From Nageia nagi (taxonomy: Eukaryota; Pinophyta), in NCBI GenBank assembly GCA_050084985.1, contig JBITNC010000002.1, forward strand, positions 15,810,001-15,874,000: DNA of 64,000 nucleotides, given 5' to 3'. The notes below the pieces were generated by a model. It worked only from the letters and a program-made list of their open reading frames with translations. It did no database searches and had not been told where the DNA came from. How positions within the stretch are numbered: position 1 is the first letter of the stretch; each line of letters opens with the position of its first letter. This document shows, one piece after another, positions 37,930 through 50,625 of this stretch. The position numbers and the translations under genes were made by a program.

Positions 37930-38631
37930 TAAAAGACTTTAAGTGAAGAAAGATTATTTAGGCTCAAGGTAGGAGGATCAAACTATATAAAATATGAAGA
38001 CCTAGAGTGATATGGAAGGGAAAATTACCCTTTTATCATTATGTTTTTCCACCACTGGTAGATAGGAAGATAGTTATAAGTAACCTAGTTTAACTCTAGA
38101 GTTGTATAATGTGTGAAGGATTTCTAAATATAGTAAAAAAATAATAATTATATTTTATTTATTTATTGCTTTCCTTAGGATAATTCAAGGAATACTTTCA
38201 ATTTAAAATGTTTGAATAGAAGACTCTAAGTGAAGAAAGATTATTTATGCTTAAGGTAGTAGGACCAAACTATATAAAATATGAAGACCCAAAGTGATAT
38301 CGAAGGGGAAAGTATCCATTTATCATTAATTTTTTCCACCATTGATAGATGGGAATATAGTTATAAGTAGCCTAGCTCGGTTCTAGAGTTGTACGATGGA
38401 GTATAAATATACCACCTCCAAATCTTCTGGCATGGTATTTAAGACTAGGAACCTATTTTATATGGCATGTAATTAGGTACATTATCTTATATGACCTCAA
38501 AGGGTTTATTATTTAAACATGTTAAATTAAAAGTATTTCTTGAATTATCCCAAGGAAGGTAATCTTAGGTTTGACATAAATAAAATATAAGTATTATTTT
38601 TATAGTACCATATTTAGAAATCCTTTACACA
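37930..38631. repeat. Composite of direct and inverted repeats
   Basis: A block of about 180 bases starting near 37930 (AAGACTTTAAGTGAAGAAAG) recurs near 38217 (AAGACTCTAAGTGAAGAAAG), a step of about 286 bases. Between and after these lie two arms in opposite orientation: 38111-38212 and 38521-38631. The reverse complement of the first (GAAATCCTTCACAC ... TCCTTGAATTATCC) matches the second (GAAATCCTTTACAC ... TTCTTGAATTATCC). A hairpin with a loop of about 300 bases could form. It may be a foldback or MITE-like element; no terminal duplication was identified. Confidence 0.7.
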
Positions 38632-41600
38632 TGAATCCATGAGGCATAGGAAAATGGGATTCCTTGTAAGGCTAAAATAATGAAACACCAAATGCTAAAG
38701 GTATTGGTGGATGGTCAATTTCTAATTTAATTATATTTCCATTTGAATCAAGTCCTGATGGCCTCCCATGTATACTAAAAACTTTGAAGGATTTAAATAA
38801 TCTCAAAATCTTAATAGTGAATAGGGCCACCAAAAAAGAATGGATGCCTAACCATTTTTGTGGTTCACAACCAAATCAGGATCTTATGGAAATGGAGTAG
38901 TGGATGATGATTTTGTTAGGCCCATTGATTATTAAATACTTAATGATCTATTTGGCATAAATTATCATACATATACACTTAAACCTATGAAGCCCTATAC
39001 TCCTTCAAGCTTTGAGAAGATTACAAATATCCTAAGATACATAGTCAAAACCCTTACCTTTAGGGGAAACAACCCATGAAAAGTCTCATAAATATTTTTT
39101 CTATTTTTTATAGTTATTCTTATAATGTATTGAACACACAAACTAGTAAACATAAGTGATAGTTAGTACCTTATAATAGATCTAAGATTTGTCTACCAAT
39201 GTGATCTTCTTGTTATATCTAGTAAGGTTATTTTATTTTATTTTTATAGGATATTTTTTTTTAATTAGGAAGGATTATATTAAGAGATAAAAGGAATTTT
39301 CGTAAATTTGAATTTTTCTTTAACTTTTATCCATTTACACGACATATGAACACAATTGAATGTTAGATCTCAAATCCTTGTAAAATAATCATAGGTATTA
39401 TACTTATTTAAAGGAAGCTTAATCCTCTTCGAAGGTCAAGAAGGAAGCATACATAAAGTGCTTATTGATGATTTAAATAGCTATCAAGAAGGTATATGCT
39501 TTAGATCAAGCCTTCACAAGCTTGATAGGATAATAAGTAATAAATTATTTTTAAAAAATAATTATAAAATAAAATATTAACAAGGAAGACTTGGTCAATA
39601 TATGAAAATAATGCAATCACCTTGGATTAAAATTTAGTATATGCAGTAAGAATTACAAAGGAATCCCAAAAAATAATTCTCATAAATTGATAAATTTATA
39701 ACTAAAATGAATGCTTGAAGCATGATAACAATGAAATGTAATCAAGTTATATCACAATACTTTTTAAAAATAACTTTAAAAAATACAAAAGTTTGGTATT
39801 AGAGATATGTCCACTTCATTAATTACCAAAAAATAAAAATAAAATCCATGATATATCAATTATGGATTCTCTTCTTAAGCTTAATAATAAGAGGAAGAAA
39901 CTAGGAACGATTCAAAGATAACAATTTAGTAATGATTTCATATAAAATATTGAGCAAGTTAATTTATATATAATTGGTTTAACGAGATTTAGATCCATAG
40001 TCTTATGAATAAATTTGATATTACCCCAATTAATTATAGGACCTAATGACTTAGAACTTATGGTTTTCTATAAAATATGAAAAAGATTTACATATCATTA
40101 CAAAAATTAGAGGAGAACCAATCAATCCTATGTGCTTTTACCATTTTTCACTTAAGATATAGAAAGATAAAACCTATACTTTGAGAAGTAGACAAATGAG
40201 GATAAAACCTATTGGTAATGATTAAAAAAGGTATCAAAAATGAATGAAAGATATGTGAAGTATTTTATTTCTTCTTGTATGAATTTAATTTGGATCACAT
40301 AAAAATGAGGTTAAATATACTTGAAAAAACTTTTAGAGATTCGACATGTAATCTCAAGCCAATATAATATTTAATTTGGATTACTTGTAGTTCATATAAA
40401 TTTTCTTATTTTATATCATTTTGTAACCTCACCATATTATTTTATAAAGATAAATTCAAAATATGAGTTCAAATACTAATAGAATCTTTGAACAACTCCT
40501 CTTTCAAAATAGTAATATAATATCATCTTATCCTAGCTAGCTTCCATCATAGACTTTAAAGCATAGTAGGGGTTTAGTGAATGGTATAATTACATCATTA
40601 AATCCATATATAATCTTCATTGATTTAGTGAAGATGTTCCAAACTCTAAAACCTATCATAGTATAGTGGAAAAGTGAAGTATTAAGAATATTTTGAACTT
40701 ATATTAGTAAGGTGAAAAATGTTAGGTTTCAATAATAAAAGTCATAGAAGCATGGTTAGAAATGATGGTATTTAGAATGAATTCCATAGAGGATACAAAG
40801 TTGAAAAAGAAAATAAATTAAAAGGAATGTTGATAATAAATTAGTGTCTAATCAAGGCATTTATAGCTCATGACCATATGAATTAAATATGGTTAGGAAA
40901 CTCATGATAAGAAAAAAATTGAGTAGTATATATTAAAATTTTATTCATTATGAAGTACTTATGTTCTTACTTCCCAATATTTCAATTTAACAAAATATGG
41001 ATGACTTTATCAAAGTCCCACTCAATCATATTAAGGTCATCATGTAAAATCCATAATGCATGGGATAGAGAAAAGATAATCCATTACAAGATATTGCATC
41101 TTTTGGGATAATTATTGGAGGAATATATATTTATAATACCAAATGGTTAAATACTAATTTACATGATAATTCATGTATATTGACTAGATGGTTTCTATTA
41201 TAAAGTGATAAAATGGAAAATCCACTAAGGTTACTTGAATTATATAGCTCCTCCTCACCTTGGAAAATTATTAATGGTTATAAAATGGGTATATAAAAAA
41301 GAATATTATACATATTATTTACATAACAAATTATATTAAATTAAAAATACTAAAGATAAAGAAAATCAATATTATCGTAATAATGAGTCATATTGGATAA
41401 CTCATTTCAAATCAAGTATTTATAAACTAGATCTATTATCCCCATCGATATTCCACAATAGAAAAATCATAAGAAAAATATGAAGGAGAATAAATTCATT
41501 AATGATTTCTAAATCATAAAATATACAAAACATAATAATGTAATAAAAAAAAGTTCATAGTTTTTGTAAAATATTTCCAATTGTTCATGCTTCTCTGAAG

Positions 41601-44600
41601 GATTACTTTCTATATATTAAGTTGGCTCATGCAAGTACTATATTGTATATGAAAATTAAGAACCTATTTATTTATGGATTCTTGAGTAGTCAAGGGAGTG
41701 GTTTAAGAAATAATATCATTGTTATGACCAGTGGAGGTCATAGGGTGGAATGTGGAAGAGACAAAATTAGGAGGTTGTATTAATGGAAGGGTTATAAGTG
41801 CAAGAGGATTTGGAGGTCCTAAAAGAGAAAGGGAAGTTACACCAAATATATATTTCATTTAAGAAAATATAGGATGATAATGTCTACATATTCATTTTTC
41901 TTATAGGAAATGAATATTCATTAGTCTTGACCCCCATTATTTGCTTGTGTATGAACATCAAATGTAAGGGGTAGATTCTAAGAATACTTACCTTTGAAAT
42001 AATTCTCCATGAGGGAAATACTTAATCTTGAAAGGTATAGAATCACATAGATAACATGTGTTCAAAATTTTGGAGTACATAACCCATTAGCAAAGGTATA
42101 CATGTCTAACATATAGGTCAATGAATTTTGTAAGAACCTTATAAAGGTTAACTTGCAAACACATGCAAATACAAGAATGAATAATATATATTTTATACTA
42201 ATTCATCTAAACTAATTTACTTATGTATTCAATTACATTATTGAGAAATAACCATGAGATAAATGGATACCAAGGAATGTTACCCACATAGGAACTTGAA
42301 GGGAGTCATTATTTGAAATTATAAAGTTTTTATGTTATAATTAAAACATTAGAAAGATGCTAATATCATACCATTATAATCTATTAAAAATGGAACCTAC
42401 ATACTAGAGGTCAATAATTCAGAAATAGAAAATATGCTAATAAGTTTATAGATATGCTAGATCTTAATTCATGAAGCATATCTTAATTCATGAGGATATA
42501 AGGTAGTTTTTATCTAATTATTAATGAGTCTATCATTCAAGTTCCAAATTGAAAAGTACCCAATGAGGGAATGATGTTTCAACAATATCCATGTATTATT
42601 GAAAGGAATAACAACATTCAAGTAGTGTGAATTACCTCATGGTAAACCTTTAGGAAAAACTTCTACGAGTGCTTCCTAAAGCCATGGGTGTCATTAGTAA
42701 TATTTTTAGAATATGATAAAATTTCTAAGGGAGAAGAAAAACTATTAAGGAGGAGGAATAAAAGATAGTAAATAGTATTAAATAAATTATGTTAAATATA
42801 TGAAAAGACTAATGAAATTATTTATTTAAAATCATAACTAAAATATTTAGTATGATGAATAATATAATGTAATATTAGAATATAGTATTCATAATTATTT
42901 TTAAAAATCAATAATATCAATTATATTCTTAAATGTGCATATAATGCATCTAAATTGGTTTAATCTCTATTTTAAAAATTTAGCTTCTTAGTTTCAAATT
43001 ATATACTTGGATTTTTTTCACTTCAAATGAGATGTATCAAGCAAAATTTGAATATTTTAAATTTATTATGATTGTATAAATACATAAAATGATACATATC
43101 TATATTTGAAAATATGTAACATTTATATAATAAATTATACAAATTACACATTTATACTTTCCCACTTTACTTGATAAGAAAAACTAAAGTAGAGCATATA
43201 ATTGATAGTGAAAGTAGCATGCATATTTCTTTCTAAACTTTTAGTCTTTTTGTTTTTCTTATGAATATACCAAGAAACCTTCATGAGTATATGATGAATG
43301 CAAATCATATAAATACTATCTATTTATATCAAAATAATAGATAAAATTTACCCCTTCCAAGTATACATAACTTTACATGCTAACTAATAAGTAAATAATA
43401 TTGGTATCATAGTCATTTCAGTCTCTCTATCATATTAGTTCAATACTATTTGATGGAATGCACTTAGTACCCACTAGAGGCTAACTAGATCTCATAGTCA
43501 AAAGTAATTATGAGAGAGTTACACCAATATAGAATTAAATAAGGGGCATTAGTATTCATATTTATATTCCATCATTTTAAAAATATAATCTATAATTATA
43601 ATAATATGCTCTAGAATTGTGCAATATTATAATTCAAAATTATAACAATATGCTAGTAAATTATAATAGTATGCTTGGTAATAAAGAAATTCAAGATGTT
43701 TTTATAAAGTGTTTATAATTCAATAAAAGTGATTTAACTAGAATCTACACAAAATCATATCCAAAATAACTAATTTAATAGAAAAAGGCCTCTTAGATCA
43801 AAAGATATGAGCTTCTAAATTTTTGAGCAAACTATTGTAAAAATCAAACCACATAGTTAGAAATATGTAACAACTGATATTTTTAAATTGTCTTCTCATC
43901 CTAATTCAATTACCATGAAAATATTAAAATAATATATTTTACAAACTATATTCTACTATTGTCACATACAAAATAGTGACAATAACCACTTCAAATATCT
44001 TAATAGATATAAGATTCTCCTACCTAGAGCCACTATTATAAGTTAAGTGTAAATTATAAATGCTAAAAATAAATGTTATATAATAAGTCCATAAGGTATA
44101 TGAAACTAATCTTGAAAATATCATAGTCCAACATTCTTCCCCTTAATGTTGAAAGGGCTAATAAAAGTGTTTCTAAACATGAGAAATTGTACCTTTACCA
44201 TACCTTTTCTAAAGATAAAGACTAGTTGTTAATATGTATTACAATACCTTAATTTAAATTCATTTTCTACCTATCATATAATGGAGGAAGTGATGCTTCA
44301 TGTTATAATATTTGGACTTACTATGATGGATAAGATTTTTTGATAACTAGAAAGGTACACAAATTAACACAAAATATTATGTTATAAATGCTTTAGAATT
44401 TTTTTATCACCTTTAAAATATTTATAATCCCTACGGCTTATCCACTATATTAAATCTAATCTATAAAAAAAATCAAGGTCAATTCACTTGGATTTTATAA
44501 TAACTTAACCATTTAAGTTTAAATCAACCACATTACTCTGACATTATTAGATCTTTTTTTATTGAAATTATAAGGAAGGATGGTTGTAATTTAACATAGA

Positions 44601-46188
44601 TGATGTATTTTTACTTGTAAATCATCTACATTATCTATTTGATAATCTTAATTAGAAGGGAGCTTTTCATAGTCCATACTTTACATGAAGGTTACCATCT
44701 TTAAAGTCAATCTTAACATCTTTGATATATATTTTTGTATTCACAATACAATATATACTTTATTGTGATCATATTATTTATGCTTGGGAAGTGTGTTTTC
44801 ATTGTTAGAAACTATATCAAAGTCATCCCCACATTTTACATCACTTACACATTATAAACCTCTAATAAAATCCCATAAAGTTATACCTATAATGGGATTT
44901 TAATCCATAGTTCCTTTATTTGGGTAAAATCTTTGCGACCATCTCTTGATATATAGTCTGACATTCCTATGAACCATATCCCTTTATTGAAAATTAAAAT
45001 GAAGTACTCCTTATAGGTGGAGGTTCAAAAGAAAGTTTTGGGGAGGAGGTAGAAACACGCATTTCCTTTCAATTTCCATTATGAATTAGATAAAGATTTG
45101 ATAGAAAATAGATCAAGATGCATCCCTTTTAAATTACCAATCAAATAGAGTTTTAGATATTTAGAGACTCTTTACAATATTATATTTTATTGTGATATTG
45201 ATGCTTATTTTAACATCTTGAAAAAATATTAGGGTTAATATTATTCAAGGGAAGTTTCCTTTCCTTAGTCTTCCCTTAGTTTTTTTGTCCCCAAATCCCT
45301 TGTTCATGTTTTTAGTTCATTTTCTTGACCTAAACCCATCCATTATTACCTTGGTCAATTTTTAGTAGATTGATTTCCAATCTTGTGTCATCCTACTTAA
45401 CTTCTTTAAGCTTGTATATCCTTGCCTATGGCATTTTTACATCCCTTAAATTTTTATCTATCCTTGAACTTCAATTACCTTGTTCAAATTTGAAAAAGCT
45501 CTTTCTCACTTGCACTTTATCCATGATGTTCCACTATATGGAAATAGCTTGGTCACCAATTTTTAATTGATTAAGTGTAGCTTTAATTTTGATGCCACAA
45601 ACATCATAAATCTCAAAGAGTTTTATTTTCTATTGAATCTAAGCTATATATTGATGAAGAGAAACATTAACTAGGTTAGCTTCAAGCTTCAGGGATGTAG
45701 TAGCAAGTTCCCTTTTTAATACTAGATTAGAAGGTCAATAAATTCTTCCTAACTGTAAACCAAATATTTAAAGAAAATTGAAATTCCAAAAATGGCATTA
45801 TTCCACCAAACAATAAAACCTCTATCACTTAAAGAATGAGAAACTAAATTCTAGATCCTTTATATATGAACCAAAGTAGTAGGGTGTTACGAAAGCATGT
45901 TTCAATATACCTAAGATTATAAGAGAGTTAGATTAGAAAAATGATAGGAGGATGATTTGATAATAATACACTAAGAATAATTTTTATAAATGGAAAAGTA
46001 TCTTTTATCCTTATATTTATTGGAGTATGTCAAGTGTCCAAAGATTATATGTGAAATTATAATTTTTTTTTTTGATATAACAAAAAATTTGAGGTCATCT
46101 AAGGTTGTAAGATTTGAATTGAACTCTAACTACACTTGTACATCTACAAAATTTCTACTTATTATATCACATAGAAGTGAAGAGTATT
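38632..46188. other. Long AT-rich gene desert
   Basis: About 7.5 kb with no supported coding sequence on either strand; the longest frames are about 65 residues and have the composition of random AT-rich DNA. The only signal noted is a possible polypurine tract plus LTR start on the minus strand at about 44133. It is presumably old, decayed transposon sequence. Confidence 0.5.
44120..44150 (-). other. Possible copia polypurine tract and 3' LTR start
   Basis: On the minus strand AAGGGGAAGAA is followed by TGTTGGACTATG, the pattern at the junction of polypurine tract and 3' LTR in Ty1/copia elements. The LTR would extend to lower coordinates. No second LTR and no pol motif were found, so it is a weak candidate. 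Confidence 0.3.
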
Positions 46189-46437
46189 GAAACTAAACCT
46201 TTCATAGAGTAATTCTTTTACTCCTTCATCTATAAAATAAGGGTGGAAAGATTTAAAGTTAAACCTTTCATAGAACATTTATTTTACTTCTCAAGATCTC
46301 ATAAATTATTTTTTACTAGTTAATATTTTAAGAAATGTGATATGATTTAAAGTTAAACCTTTCATAGAACATTTATTTTACTTCTCAAGATCTCATAAAT
46401 TATTTTTTACTAGTTAATATTTTAAGAAATGTGATGA
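46189..46437. repeat. Tandem repeat, 94-base unit, two near-identical copies plus a diverged one
   Basis: Copy 1 is 46250-46343 and copy 2 is 46344-46437. They are almost identical over their full length, both starting GATTTAAAGTTAAACC. The 61 bases before copy 1 (AAACTAAACCTTTCATAGAG...) look like a diverged, shortened third unit. The near identity says the last duplication is recent. Confidence 0.9.
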
Positions 46438-46509
46438 GGCTTTTGAAATTGTTACAAAGAAAGATATAAAATTTGAAGTGAATAAACAAGAAGATTTCTT
46501 ATATGTAAG

Positions 46510-47149
46510 TCAACTACCATAGATGGCTGTGGTTTTGTACACACACAGTGAGCTATCATTATTGTGAACATCAGACGTATTTTCTGAAAATAAGCAAATA
46601 AGAGATTTATACAACATAAAAGAGAATCAATAACAAGTGGACCAAATTTCAAACGAACAGCTCACCATTGTTCTATCAGATCAGATCCACCAAATCATCT
46701 ATGGAATGAATAGAAAGAAGATAAATATGTAAAGCTTGTTATGTCAAACTAGTATTAAAATCACTCTTTATAAAATTACAAGAATAATTATCTAAATTAT
46801 TATCATGAAAGCAATAATGGAGGGGAATAAAGCTACTCTACCTGGTTCGTTGTACCTGCTGTTGTTAGACTTATATTCCCTATGCTCATTATAAGCATTA
46901 TTTAGCTTTTTCATTGATCCCTTACTTGGGTATATGAATTTATCTCGAGTGCGCATTGTTTTTGTAAGTTACATTGGGTTTCTACTTTCTACTTTAGATC
47001 TTGACAAATCTTCTGTAGTGAGATTGGTCTTCACACTTTACTGGAATGCGGGCTTGTCTTTTGCTGATTGATATGTGCTTTCCTTTTCAGCTTTTCTTGT
47101 GCCAGCTGAAGTGGAAATGGAAGTAGAAGTGAGGATAAGATCACTGTCC
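46510..47149 (-). pseudogene. Two-exon 3' end of a decayed gene related to the 36.6-kb fragment
   Basis: Minus strand. An exon at 47149-46842 follows a good acceptor (pyrimidine run, then CTGAG) and ends CCAG|GTAGAG. The last exon, 46583-46510, follows TTATTTTCAG and ends at TGA (46512-46510). The two join in phase. The protein is hydrophilic and rich in Ser, Lys and Asn (AGTRKAEKESTYQSAKDK, DKFIYPSKGSMKKLNNAYN, and a final SLCVYKTTAIYGS). Two in-frame TAA codons interrupt the first exon. The segment EDLSRSKVESRNPM resembles VDLPRFKEETKVIHR at the 36.6-kb locus, and the DNA matches across about 100 bases. Unrecognised family; no upstream exon was found. It could be a C-terminal fragment of a paralogue. 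Confidence 0.45.
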
Positions 47150-48589
47150 CTCAGAAAGCAATAAAAAAAGGTGAAGCAATCAAAACAAGAATCGATTGCA
47201 TCAGTAAGTGCCACATGGAAGAGATAAACAATGCAGAAGAATATTAGGATTGAGTATAATTGCTAAGAATCTAAGACTAGAGTGGTAAAACGTTTAAGTG
47301 CCACGTACATGTCGTTCATGAAGATACTTGAAATCGAACAATTACTTATTATTTCTTTCAAAAAAGGTAATAAAAATTTGAAAATAATTGAATCATATAA
47401 AGCTTATAGATAACATTCTATGGTTACTTGATAAGTATATTTAAAATTGTTAAGTGGTATCAAAGCATTATTTTAAATCTATTTTCTTGTATTTTATAAT
47501 TTGTTAATTTTATTTATTATGATGGATACATTTATAAATGATATATTTTTATTTTTGGATAAATTTTGATATATTTTAAAAAAAATTAAGTTTAAATAAA
47601 GTTAAAAGATATCATTCATAATTTAAACACCTAGTTCATATATAAAAGAAGTGTGTCTATGTGAAGTAAATTCCAAATATGCATTTAAATATATCTTAAT
47701 TAAAAAAAAAAAGTAAATTGTAAGTGGTGAAAGAAGCATTCATTACACTTTCTACATCTTTGTATTTGTAATAGATAACTAATAATTAACATTTCTGAAA
47801 TTTTCTATTAACAATGATCATCATTTATTTTAGTATATAATTTTTATTTATTACTCTTTATATTTAATTTCAATATTAATAAAAAACTAATTACAATAAT
47901 ACTTCCCTTTTATTAATTTGATTTTAAATTTTAATTAATTTTAAATAAAACATTTTTTATGAAATGATTTATTTTATTTTTTCTTATAAATTTTTGAAAA
48001 TAATTTTTACATATATACCCCAAAACTTTTCTAACCTTAAAACCATAAAAATTCAAACTAAATAGATCAAACATATTCCTAATATTAATTTAACAACTTT
48101 CTCACTCAATAATATCTATCAATATTGATGATATACATTAGCATGATGACCTTGATGTTTGACTAGTCAACGTAATACTAATATTACTTACGTGGTAGCA
48201 CAACCACCTAAAATCCATAGTCTAATTTTCTCCATATCAAAATATTATCTTTTATCAATCTACTTTTCAACCTTTTCTCCAGCATATCCCATCAAAAAAA
48301 CCTCTTTTATTATAACTAAGTGATCCTATTCCTCAACAATTATAGGGAGAAGTTCAAAATTGAAATTACAATTTCAAACATAATATTAAGACTTTAATCA
48401 TGTTAAATACTTAATTTAAAAACATTGTCTTAAGTACTTTTAATGTACCTATTCCAAAATTTAATCATTTAAAGGTAAAGAGGATTCAAAATGTTATATT
48501 CATTTTTTTCAAAAGATAGCATAGGCTTCCCTTTCAATGATCTATTCTTAAAAAATAAAAAATTATTTACAGAAAACTTTGCCAAATTT
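47150..48589. other. AT-rich intergenic sequence
   Basis: No coding sequence. TGGTATCAAAGC at 47455-47466 resembles an initiator-Met primer site but has no TG...CA LTR end beside it. Confidence 0.4.
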
Positions 48590-48865
48590 GCTCTATACTA
48601 CTTTTATCGAATACCATCTAATTCTAAAAAGATATATTACTAGATTTAGAGAGATCTTGGTTTAAGTACCTAATGCATTATGTGATTTAAATATTAAATA
48701 ATTTTTCAATCAAAATTTACTCTACCAAATTTTTCCTAGTTTTACCAAATACCATTTAATTCTGAAAAGATATATTATTAGATTTAGAGAGACATTGGTT
48801 TAAGTACCTAATGTATTATGTGATTTAAATATTAAATAAGCTTTTTAATCAAAATTTACTTGTCA
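48590..48865. repeat. Tandem duplication, 138-base unit
   Basis: ATACCATCTAATTCT at 48611 recurs as ATACCATTTAATTCT at 48749, and the similarity continues through GATTTAGAGAGA, TTGGTTTAAGTACCTAATG and ATTAAATAA. Two copies with scattered base changes. No coding content. Confidence 0.88.
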
Positions 48866-48928
48866 ATTTTGTAATGAAGCTTGCATGCATGGGAAAAGCT
48901 TTTTAAAATAATAAAAATTGATTAATTC

Positions 48929-49046
48929 TTTTTTTTTATAGTCTAACCTAAGAACTCACACACTCTTGTAGGTTGGAACCCAGGATCTGGCCGATGGATT
49001 GTCACTAGGCTCAAGGCCTCACCGCTATGTCGATCCCATTGGGGCT
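48929..49046 (-). mobile_element. Short tRNA-derived SINE-like insertion
   Basis: Read on the minus strand, it starts AGCCCCAATGGGATCG, has an A-box-like stretch (TAGCGGTGAGG) and about 45 bases later a B box (GGGTTCCAACC), and ends in nine A (plus-strand T at 48929-48937). Flanking 15-base sequences are near-identical: AAAATTGATTAATTC (48914-48928) and AAACTTGATTTATTC (49047-49061), the expected target-site duplication with a few mutations. Internal pol III boxes, an oligo-A tail and a target duplication together define a SINE. The body of only about 110 bases is short for the group. It relies on LINE enzymes, and a LINE remnant lies in this same window. Confidence 0.65.
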
Positions 49047-49291
49047 AAACTTGATTTATTCTTCCAATATTAATAACTCTAAATTATTTATTAAAGAAGA
49101 ATTATCATAGATAAATTATAGATATCATTATATAGATATATTAATTAGGACTACATTTTGTGCTTAGAATGTACAAATTTTTAGTAATAATAAATGATAA
49201 GAAATAAGGTTTCCCTATTATGGTAATTTTATGAGACCTTTTTTAAAGTAACTTTAATAGTTTACCTTCATAAAAAACTTGAGAAAATAAT

Positions 49292-49731
49292 ACTAAACAT
49301 CCATAATTGTTCAAGCGTAACTTATATTGTGAAAAAATAGAGTTAAAGAGGAATTTATAAATTGGTTGATTAACAAAATTATGATTTTGATTGTATTCAA
49401 GTTAATCATGTTGAGAAATTATATTTATTTGATGAATTATGATGGTGCTACAATTTTAAATGCCTATTGCAACTAAAAGACCTCAAAATGATGTGATTGT
49501 TCATAACAAAGACTAAACATCCATAATTGTTCAAGCATAACTTATATTATGAAAAGATAGAGTTAAAGAGGAATTTATAAATTGGTTGATAAAAAAAATT
49601 ATGATTTTGATGGTATTCAAGTTAAACATGTTGAGAAAATATATTTATTTGATGAATTTTGATGGTGCTACAATTTTAAATACCTATTATAGCTAAAAGA
49701 CCTCAAAATGATGTGATTGTTCATAACAAAA
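49292..49731. repeat. Tandem duplication, 220-base unit
   Basis: ACTAAACATCCATAATTG begins at 49292 and again at 49512. The copies match almost throughout, down to CAAAATGATGTGATTG and TTCATAACAAA at the ends. Differences are scattered single bases. No coding content. Confidence 0.93.
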
Positions 49732-50550
49732 ACTTAAGATGTTGTGGTTATACATTTCAAGATCTCAAGATATCGTGATAGAGTGTTGGAAGCTTCAATA
49801 AGATGCAGCAAAAAGAAATTTTCACTCGAGGAATTAGAGAAAGTCAGGTTGTATCAAATTTGTTAAAATATTTAAAGGCTCCCAAATTGTTATATGATAA
49901 ATGTATTTTGATGCTGATTAATTCTTGGATTCATTTCAAATGACCTAGATGTTCTCTTTATAATTTTCAAGATCAGCTGGTTAGATACACTAGCTAGATC
50001 TAATATTTTAGATTTTTTTAATAGAAGTTGTTAATTGTAACAAATTATGGTTATTAGTAGATATTTTGTAAAAATAGTTAGTTAATTACGATAACTAGTT
50101 TTGGACTATAGTATAGATTTTTACTATAAATATAGCTCAAATAAATGTATCATCTTTTGCTCCCTTGGGTTTTCATGAGGCTATACAGAGTTTGAATATG
50201 ATGGGTTACTCATGTTTTTTTCCCTTTGTAATGGAAGATCAATTATTATACCTCAAATTGAGTATGGATGCTTTTTTGTTTCTTTCAAGACTGTGTTATG
50301 AGATTCTTATATGGTTGAGTGTGGCGGACATTTCCTATATCTCAAACGATGGTAGTTGAAGCATTTGTGATTATTGCACCTATTCTCTTATTATGGATAT
50401 GTGATCTTGAATGAATATATGTTTGTGAGTTTGGTTACCTTCCCATGGTTTCGATTTGATCAACTAGAAGTCAAGTTAGCATTATGCTCCATTGTTCCCT
50501 TTCTTTAAATATTTTTCATCTCTTTACTACATCTCTTAATCTTGCTAAAT
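49732..50550. other. Intergenic sequence with possible solo-LTR promoter
   Basis: No gene. Around 50125-50150 a TATAAATATAG is followed by AATAAATG. With the TTGTAACAAATTATGG start near 50034, this looks like the promoter end of a copia-type LTR. No partner LTR was found. Confidence 0.3.
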
Positions 50551-50625
50551 GACCCTTCAAGCCTAATGGATAAGGCACCATCCTAATAAATCGATGTGTG
50601 GAGTCTTAATCTTGAACGTATCTCT
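50551..50625 (+). pseudogene. tRNA-Arg-like remnant
   Basis: AGCCTAATGGATAAGGCA (50560-50577) is the D-arm of plant tRNA-Arg almost exactly, with the GCC/GGC stem intact. Downstream sequence has a weak anticodon-arm-like segment and TGTGGAGTCTTAATC where the T-arm should be, but the T-loop is degenerate and no acceptor stem pairs. It is a tRNA pseudogene or the head of a decayed tRNA-derived SINE, not a working tRNA. Confidence 0.4.

Noticed and set aside
43400-43420. TTGGTATCATAGTC as a primer site for a second copia element
   Set aside because: Only a partial match to the initiator-Met site, with no LTR end next to it and no coding remnants following.
47455-47466. TGGTATCAAAGC as a primer-binding site
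   Set aside because: The bases before it (AATTGTTAAG) do not end in CA and no LTR-like sequence or partner was found, so a chance match is likely.
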